Assembly (NCBI RefSeq): GCF_001547755.1
Contig: NZ_AP013042.1
Coordinates: forward strand, 620,001-684,000
From: an endosymbiont of Bathymodiolus septemdierum str. Myojin knoll
GTDB lineage: Bacteria > Pseudomonadota > Gammaproteobacteria > PS1 > Pseudothioglobaceae
Length of the DNA: 64,000 nucleotides
Direction: 5' to 3'
The notes below the pieces were generated by a model. That model saw nothing but the letters and a program-made list of their open reading frames with translations. It was not told the DNA's origin and did not search any database. The position numbers and the translations under genes were made by a program. The first letter of the stretch is position 1; each line of letters starts with the position of its first letter. Shown piece by piece: positions 59,042 through 64,000 of the stretch.

Positions 59042-60561
59042 GCTAATTTATCATCTGCCACATGATAGGTAGGGTCTTCTAAAACATTAACTTCCACCAA
59101 ATTTTTAGCTGTTTTTAATAGCAGGCGACATTCGGCGCTCAAATGTTGGATATGTAGCGTTTTACCGATGCGTTTGTAGCGTTCTGCGAGTTTATCAATA
59201 GCTTGAATAGCAGAGTGGTCTAAGGCTCTGGCATTCGCAAAGTCAATATAGACATTATCCGTGTCTTCTTTGGGATTAAATAATTCTTGAAAGTGTTCTT
59301 TTGAAGCAAAAAATAGCGTGCCATAGATTTTGTAAACATTATCAGCATTTTCATTTTGCTCTTTTTCATAGTGAATCTTACTGGCAGACTCCCAGGCAAA
59401 TGAAAGAGCCGATAAAATAACGCCAATGATAACAGCCAAAGCCAAATTATCAGTTAAGATGGTGATAGCAGCAACTGAAATACCAGTGATAATATCCAAA
59501 GTTGGGACTTTGCCAAACAAACGGATAGTACACCATTCAAAAGTACCAATGACGACCATCATCATTACGCCAATGAGGACGGCAATGGGAATCATTTCAA
59601 TATATTCGGATAGATAGAGAATGAATAACAATAGGGCGACTGAAGCGACGATGCCGGATAAGCGACCGCGACCGCCAGATTTAACATTGATAATACTTTG
59701 ACCGACCATTGCACAACCACCCATGCCACCAAATAAACCAGTAACTAAGTTTGCAGCGCCTTGACCGATGCTTTCACGGTTGGGCTGACCAGTAGTTTCT
59801 GTTAAATCATCTATCAAATTTAAGGTTAATAGACTTTCAATTAAGCCGACTAATGCCATGGTTAACGCGTAAGGAAAAATGATTTTTAGGGTGTCTAAAT
59901 TGAAGGCAACATCAGGGATGTGAAAAGCAGGAAAACCACCTTTGATAGAAGCGATATCACCGACAGTACGAGTGTCGAGACCCAGCCAAATCACAGCCAA
60001 ACTGCCAACAATCACGGCGACTAGAATCTCAGGAATGGCTTTAGTAAATCTCGGTAAAAACTGGATAATTGCCATTGTAGCAACAATAATTGCCAACATA
60101 ATCATCAATGGTTCACCTGTAATCCATGTGCCATCTACTTTAAATTGTTTCACTTGACCGATGAAAATCACCATGGCAATGCCGTTGACAAAGCCCAAGA
60201 AAACTGGGTGAGGCACAAGACGAATAAATTTACCGAGTTTTAGCACACCGAAAATAATCTGAAAAACACCGGTTAACACAACAGCGGCAAATAAATATTC
60301 CACACCATGCACTGCCACGAGTGTACCAATGACCACGGCAATCGCACCAGTCGCACCCGAAATCATACCTGGACGACCGCCGATAATAGAGGTTACCAAA
60401 CCGATGGTGAAAGCGGCATATAAACCGACTAAGGGTGATACGCCAGCGAGTAGGGCAAAGGCAACGGCTTCCGGCACTAGAGCTAATGCGACGGTTAAAC
60501 CCGATAAAATGTCGTTTTTTGGATTGATTGAGATGTACTTATTGATAAGCGAGAAAAGCAT
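59038..60561 (-). CDS. SulP-family anion transporter with STAS domain
   Basis: A 507-residue inner-membrane protein with 12 or more hydrophobic helices (AFALLAGVSPLVGLYAAF, ISGATGAIAVVIGTLV, GGMGGCAMVGQSIINVKSGG) and a C-terminal STAS domain (about 400-490; YGTLFFASKEHFQELF ... DFANARALDHSAIQAID). Relatives carry sulfate or bicarbonate. In a sulfur-oxidising autotroph either would make sense; the substrate is not set by the sequence. It is 32 bases downstream of aroC on the same strand. Confidence 0.9.
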   Translation of the reverse strand: MLFSLINKYISINPKNDILSGLTVALALVPEAVAFALLAGVSPLVGLYAAFTIGLVTSIIGGRPGMISGATGAIAVVIGTLVAVHGVEYLFAAVVLTGVFQIIFGVLKLGKFIRLVPHPVFLGFVNGIAMVIFIGQVKQFKVDGTWITGEPLMIMLAIIVATMAIIQFLPRFTKAIPEILVAVIVGSLAVIWLGLDTRTVGDIASIKGGFPAFHIPDVAFNLDTLKIIFPYALTMALVGLIESLLTLNLIDDLTETTGQPNRESIGQGAANLVTGLFGGMGGCAMVGQSIINVKSGGRGRLSGIVASVALLLFILYLSEYIEMIPIAVLIGVMMMVVIGTFEWCTIRLFGKVPTLDIITGISVAAITILTDNLALAVIIGVILSALSFAWESASKIHYEKEQNENADNVYKIYGTLFFASKEHFQELFNPKEDTDNVYIDFANARALDHSAIQAIDKLAERYKRIGKTLHIQHLSAECRLLLKTAKNLVEVNVLEDPTYHVADDKLA

Positions 60562-60593
60562 GGTTTCCTTGGGTTAGTGTAATGAATTAAAGG

Positions 60594-61691
60594 TTATTTT
60601 TTAGCTGGAACAATCGGTGTCGGTGATTTAACATTTGCATTTTGTCCACGATGACGCAATACATGGTCCATCAGCGTAATTGCCAGCATCGCTTCTGCGA
60701 TTGGGGTGGCACGAATACCCACGCACGGGTCGTGGCGACCAGTGGTGATGACTTCCGCGGTCTTGCCGTCTTTATTGATACTGTCAATTGGCAGACGCAG
60801 GCTTGAAGTTGGTTTGAGTGCGATAGAAATGAGCAAATCTTGTCCAGAGCTGATGCCACCAAGCGTACCACCTGCATTATTCGATTCAAAACCGTCTGCA
60901 CTGATTTTGTCACGATGTTCACTGCCTTTTTGCGTGATAGAATCAAAGCCTGCACCGATTTCCACACCTTTAACAGCATTAATGCTCATCATTGAATGTG
61001 CAATATCGGCTTCTAGGCGGTCAAAAATTGGCTCGCCAAGTCCTACAGGCATATTGGTGGCAACAATGTTTATGCGTGCACCAATAGAATTGCCCGCTTT
61101 TCTAAGGTTGTCCATATAGTTTTCTAATTCAGTGATTTTACTGGCGTCTGGGCAAAAGAATGGGTTATTGTGTACTTCATTCCAGTCTAAAGTTTCTACT
61201 TTAATCGGACCTAGTTGTGCAAGATAACCCTTGATTTCAATGTCAAATTCTTGCTTTAAATACTTTTTAGCAATACCACCACAGGCGACGCGCATTGCCG
61301 TTTCACGCGCCGAAGAGCGACCCCCACCACGATAATCACGCACACCGTATTTCTGCTGATAAGTGTAATCGGCATGACCTGGGCGGAATGTGTTGGCAAT
61401 ATCGCTATAATCTTTTGAGCGTTGGTCGGTATTTTGGATGATGAGTGCAATTGGTGTGCCCATCGTTTGACCTTCAAAGGTACCTGATAAAATTTTCACC
61501 AAATCGGCTTCACGGCGTTGCGTGGTGTGGCGTGAAGTGCCAGGCTTTCTTAAGTCTAAATCCCCTTGCAAATCTGCCTCACAAAGTTCTAATCCAGCAG
61601 GACAGCCATCAATAATACCCACTAATGCCTCACCATGCGACTCGCCAGCTGTGGTTACTGTGAACAATTTTCCGATGCTATTACCACTCAT
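60594..61691 (-). CDS. aroC: Chorismate synthase
   Basis: A 365-residue enzyme with the family signatures [40 protein letters not shown] and GGISSGQDL, and [20 protein letters not shown]. It forms chorismate, the last shikimate-pathway step, with reduced FMN. The start [18 protein letters not shown] is typical. It directly abuts the GFA-like gene upstream (stop at 61692). Confidence 0.97.
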   Translation of the reverse strand: MSGNSIGKLFTVTTAGESHGEALVGIIDGCPAGLELCEADLQGDLDLRKPGTSRHTTQRREADLVKILSGTFEGQTMGTPIALIIQNTDQRSKDYSDIANTFRPGHADYTYQQKYGVRDYRGGGRSSARETAMRVACGGIAKKYLKQEFDIEIKGYLAQLGPIKVETLDWNEVHNNPFFCPDASKITELENYMDNLRKAGNSIGARINIVATNMPVGLGEPIFDRLEADIAHSMMSINAVKGVEIGAGFDSITQKGSEHRDKISADGFESNNAGGTLGGISSGQDLLISIALKPTSSLRLPIDSINKDGKTAEVITTGRHDPCVGIRATPIAEAMLAITLMDHVLRHRGQNANVKSPTPIVPAKK

Positions 61692-62084
61692 TTACCACTC
61701 CTTATGTTGCGTGATATTATCGCAAATAGTATCCCAGTTTGCCTTTGATGCAGTAAAAATGTGTTTTTCAATCATTTCATCAATATCGGTTGTAATTGTT
61801 CCTAATCTAACCCTTGTGTAATCGGGGTTATTTTTAAGTTTTGCCATAATTGGTGCACCACAAGAGCAACAAAAGAAACGACTTTTATTGTTATTTTCCT
61901 TAAATTCGGTTAGATTATTTTCGCCACTTAAAAACTTAAAGTTTTTGCTTTCTACATTGCCATTAGTAGCAAAAGCCGAGCCTTGTACGCGTCTACATTC
62001 GCTACAATGACACATTATAATGTCTGTAATTTTTTGCGTGATTTGAAACTTAACCTTACCACATAGGCATTCACCTTGATGCAT
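61692..62084 (-). CDS. GFA-family zinc protein
   Basis: A 130-residue protein with the GFA/CENP-V fold. Zinc ligands are ECLCGKVKF, CHCSECRR and FCCSCGAPI. Family members are named after glutathione-dependent formaldehyde-activating enzyme, but most have no proven activity. It ends immediately before the aroC start and lies close to tRNA-Arg. Confidence 0.85.
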   Translation of the reverse strand: MHQGECLCGKVKFQITQKITDIIMCHCSECRRVQGSAFATNGNVESKNFKFLSGENNLTEFKENNNKSRFFCCSCGAPIMAKLKNNPDYTRVRLGTITTDIDEMIEKHIFTASKANWDTICDNITQHKEW

Positions 62085-62100
62085 TTTAACCCCTTTGAAT

Positions 62101-62177
62101 TGGTGTCCTTGAGTGGATTCGAACCACTGACCTGCCGCTTAGGAGGCGGCTGCTCTATCCAGCTGAGCCACAAAGAC
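62101..62177 (-). tRNA. tRNA-Arg (anticodon CCT)
   Basis: On the minus strand a 77-base cloverleaf. Acceptor GTCTTTG pairs with CAAGGAC (one G-T), D arm GGCTCAGCTGGATAGAGC, anticodon stem GCCGC/GCGGC with loop CTCCTAA, T loop TTCGAAT, discriminator A and encoded CCA. It lies 16 bases beyond the start of the GFA gene and may be its upstream transcript partner. Confidence 0.96.
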
Positions 62178-62219
62178 AAATTATGTAAAATCATGTATTT
62201 TACAATATAATATAGGGTA

Positions 62220-62501
62220 ATGAAAAATTGTCAACAAATAATACAACTCGCCAAGCAAGGTGATGCCCAAAGTCAATACGAATTAGGGTTAATGTATGAA
62301 CTGGGCGCGGGTGTGGATAAAGATTTATCACAAGCCTTTGAATGGTATCAAAAATCTGCACAGCAGGAGCAGGCAAAAGCACAGTATAATTTAGGCATTT
62401 TTTTTGCACTGGGTAAAGGTACAAAAAAGGACATAATAAAATCAAAACAGTGGATACGACGCGCGAACGAGAACGGCTATTCGGGTGCGAGTATTTTTTA
62501 A
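62220..62501 (+). CDS. Sel1-repeat protein
   Basis: A 93-residue protein made of two Sel1-like repeats: AKQGDAQSQYELGLMYELGAGVDKDLSQAFEWYQKSA and a second beginning QAKAQYNLGIFFALGKG (each split by its loop). Such proteins bind partners, not substrates. No signal peptide is obvious. It ends 17 bases before pyrF and may be co-transcribed. It is short, so it may be a stand-alone adaptor. Confidence 0.8.
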   Translation: MKNCQQIIQLAKQGDAQSQYELGLMYELGAGVDKDLSQAFEWYQKSAQQEQAKAQYNLGIFFALGKGTKKDIIKSKQWIRRANENGYSGASIF

Positions 62502-62518
62502 CTAAAAAGGAAGACGAG

Positions 62519-63226
62519 ATGAAAACAAAGGACATTGACTTAAAAGACAGGCTGATTTTTGCATTGGATGTTCCAGAAGTGGCGCAAGCAAAAGATTTGG
62601 TAATACAATTAGATGACAGCGTGAGTTTTTACAAAATCGGCATGGAGATGCTGATGACAGGTCAATTCTTCCCATTAATGGACTGGTTGATTGCACAGGA
62701 TAAGAAGGTTTTTGTGGACTTAAAGTTTTTTGATGTGCCTGAGACCGTTGGTAGAACGATTAATCGTTTGAGTCAGTACGGTGCAACTTTTGCTACTATT
62801 CACGGCAATCAGGCATTAATGGAAAAAGCTGCTGAAAACAAAGGCAACCTTAAAATATTAGCAGTGACCGCATTAACCAGTCTTGATAGGGGGGATTTGG
62901 ATGATTTAGGTTTTAAATGCAATGTGCAAGATTTGGTAATTTCTCGTGCTAAGCGCGCCTTTGAGGCAGGTTGCGATGGCGTGGTTTCATCGGGTTTAGA
63001 GGTGCCATTCTTGCGCGAATTTGTAGACAATAAATTGATTGCAGTCACGCCAGGTATTCGCCCTGTTAATAATACAGTAGAAGACGATCAAAAGCGGGTA
63101 ATAGATGTGGCTACCGCTTTTAAATCGGGGTCAGATTATATCGTAGTAGGGCGCCCAATTAAAAATGCAGCGGATCCTTATCAAGCAGCAAGCAATATTC
63201 AAGATATTATTAAAACTTGCTTTTAA
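62519..63226 (+). CDS. pyrF: Orotidine 5'-phosphate decarboxylase
   Basis: A 235-residue TIM-barrel enzyme that makes UMP. LIFALDVPEVAQAK is the first strand, and KVFVDLKFFDVPETV carries the catalytic D-x-K-x-x-D array; RPVNNTVEDDQKRV and DYIVVGRPI close the phosphate site. I chose ATG 62519, with AAAAGGAAGACGAG upstream; the frame is open from 62450 but would run into the Sel1 gene. Confidence 0.96.
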   Translation: MKTKDIDLKDRLIFALDVPEVAQAKDLVIQLDDSVSFYKIGMEMLMTGQFFPLMDWLIAQDKKVFVDLKFFDVPETVGRTINRLSQYGATFATIHGNQALMEKAAENKGNLKILAVTALTSLDRGDLDDLGFKCNVQDLVISRAKRAFEAGCDGVVSSGLEVPFLREFVDNKLIAVTPGIRPVNNTVEDDQKRVIDVATAFKSGSDYIVVGRPIKNAADPYQAASNIQDIIKTCF

Positions 63227-63250
63227 AACCCTTTATAATAACCGTCTTTT

Positions 63251-63327
63251 AGTCGCGTAGCTCAGTTGGTTAGAGCACTACCTTGACATGGTAGGGGTCG
63301 GTGATTCGAATTCACTCGCGACTACCA
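63251..63327 (+). tRNA. tRNA-Val (anticodon GAC)
   Basis: A 77-base cloverleaf. The acceptor AGTCGCG pairs with CGCGACT, the anticodon stem CTACC/GGTAG holds the loop TTGACAT, the T loop is TTCGAAT, and CCA is encoded. Its last 34 bases are repeated four more times downstream. Confidence 0.95.
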
Positions 63328-63715
63328 ATTTCCAAGCCTATTTATTAGTATATGTAGGTTTGCTCATGTCCCTGACGGATATAGTGATGAGGGGTCGGTG
63401 ATTCGAATTCACTCGCGACTACCAATTTCCAAGCCTATTTATTAGTATATGTAGGTTTGCTCATGTCCCTGACGGATATAGTGATGAGGGGTCGGTGATT
63501 CGAATTCACTCGCGACTACCAATTTCCAAGCCTATTTATTAGTATATGTAGGTTTGCTCATGTCCCTGACGGATATAGTGATGAGGGGTCGGTGATTCGA
63601 ATTCACTCGCGACTACCAATTTCCAAGCCTATTTATTAGTATATGTAGGTTTGCTCATGTCCCTGACGGATATAGTGATGAGGGGTCGGTGATTCGAATT
63701 CACTCGCGACTATCA
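63294..63715 (+). repeat. 97-bp tandem array built on the 3' part of tRNA-Val
   Basis: Four full 97-base units start at 63294, 63391, 63488 and 63585; a partial fifth runs from 63682 to about 63715. Each unit is 34 bases of tRNA-Val (end of variable loop, whole T arm, 3' acceptor strand, discriminator and CCA) plus a 63-base spacer that begins ATTTCCAAGCC. All full units are identical by eye. The last tRNA part ends TATCA instead of TACCA. The spacers carry AAGCCTA/TAGGTTT, a near-inverted repeat. Confidence 0.95.
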
Positions 63716-63725
63716 TTTTTTAAAC

Positions 63726-63757
63726 AAAAAAAATCTGTGAAAGCAGGTTTTTTTGTT
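63726..63757 (+). terminator. Rho-independent terminator after the tRNA-Val array
   Basis: AAAAAATCTG-TGAAAG-CAGGTTTTTT gives a stem with one T-G pair, preceded by A and followed by T runs. It lies just after the array and probably ends tRNA-Val transcription, so the whole array may be transcribed. Confidence 0.75.
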
Positions 63758-63806
63758 GCCTTTTCAAAGGGTCTCAAGGTTTTTATATGGTATTGTTAAC
63801 TTATGT

Positions 63807-63822
63807 TACACATATTTGTGTA
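63807..63822 (+). promoter_or_regulatory. Inverted repeat upstream of the sulfur-globule-like gene
   Basis: TACACA-TATT-TGTGTA is a perfect 6-bp inverted repeat about 80 bases before the start codon, in a TTGTTAACTTATGTT... region. It is a plausible binding site for a regulator. No confident -35/-10 pair was assigned. Bases 63716-63904 contain no gene. Confidence 0.4.
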
Positions 63823-63904
63823 CAATTACCTTGTGTTAGGAGAGATACCTAATACAAACAAGATGTATCAATAACGATATATTAAATTTATTTGGGAGAA
63901 TACA

Positions 63905-64000
63905 ATGAAAAAAATTATTGCAATCACTGCTTTGGTAGCGGCTACTTCAGCTTCTGCTTTCTTTAATAACGGCTATAACGGTAACAACTGGGGTCCAATG
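63905..64000 (+). CDS. Secreted sulfur-globule-protein-like protein, 3' end outside the window
   Basis: The first 32 residues are visible: a signal peptide (MKKIIAITALVAATSASA, cut after ASA) and then FFNNGYNGNNWGPM, a Gly/Asn/aromatic-rich start. Such low-complexity, Gly/Asn/Tyr-rich secreted proteins coat sulfur globules in sulfur-oxidising bacteria. GGGAGA lies 6-10 bases upstream. With only 32 residues seen, the family is a guess. Confidence 0.5.
   Translation, partial: MKKIIAITALVAATSASAFFNNGYNGNNWGPM

Noticed and set aside
63294-63715. CRISPR array
   Set aside because: The units are 97 bp, and both the repeat and the spacer parts are identical in every copy. There are no variable spacers, and no cas gene is nearby. 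The repeated part is tRNA-Val sequence.

Overview
The window looks like part of an AT-rich gammaproteobacterial chromosome. Housekeeping genes match gammaproteobacterial families (gatCAB, proS, psd, eno, dnaKJ, cmk-rpsA-ihfB, uvrB, queE, aroC, pyrF). The last, cut-off gene encodes a short secreted protein with an FNNGYNGNNWG start that resembles sulfur-globule proteins. Together with the many toxin-antitoxin, restriction and glycan genes, this suggests a sulfur-oxidising bacterium of the SUP05/Thioglobus/bathymodioline-symbiont type. That assignment is inference from gene content; no rRNA gene is present to test it.

Layout. (1) 1-9610: gatC and gatA are separated from gatB by a compact four-gene cassette at 2140-8151. 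The cassette encodes a methyltransferase with a fused nuclease-like N-terminus, a DinD-like protein, a specificity subunit, and a protein joining a DGQHR/ParB-like region to a TIR/nucleoside-deoxyribosyltransferase-like domain. No separate translocase (HsdR) is present. (2) 9603-23177: core genes selO, an M50 protease gene, proS-psd, a minus-strand dnaK-dnaJ-eno-CNNM-transporter cluster with a sigma32-like promoter, mazG-like-cmk-rpsA-ihfB, and tRNA-Lys. (3) 23378-23946: a hicAB toxin-antitoxin pair with a palindromic operator. (4) 23958-53483: about 30 kb of surface-glycan genes. It holds GDP-mannose to GDP-fucose synthesis (manC, gmd, fcl), interrupted by a Phd/RelE-type toxin-antitoxin pair; an ABC exporter (Wzm/Wzt type); many glycosyltransferases, including three of family GT25 and one GT10 fucosyltransferase; FkbM methyltransferases; an EpsG-like polymerase and an O-antigen-ligase-like protein; and finally a WecA-like initiating transferase, galE and wzb-wza-wzc. 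Decay is visible: an IS3 element with two stop lesions, a collapsed methyltransferase gene, a 28-codon epimerase stub, a 290-bp internally deleted IS derivative and a 5'-truncated gene next to it. (5) 54459-64000: core genes again (aminotransferase, uvrB-queE, an exported small heat-shock protein, a SulP transporter, aroC, a GFA-like protein, tRNA-Arg, a Sel1 protein, pyrF, tRNA-Val). They are followed by a 97-bp tandem array whose unit is the 3' part of tRNA-Val plus a 63-bp spacer, then a terminator and the sulfur-globule-like gene.

How it works together. The glycan genes can supply GDP-fucose and UDP-galactose, link sugars on a lipid carrier and export the product. They carry parts of both the ABC-dependent and the Wzy-dependent route, with no recognisable Wzx flippase in the window. 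The two features most deserving follow-up are the gatA/gatB defence-like cassette with its DGQHR-TIR-like fusion protein, and the tRNA-Val 3'-part array.
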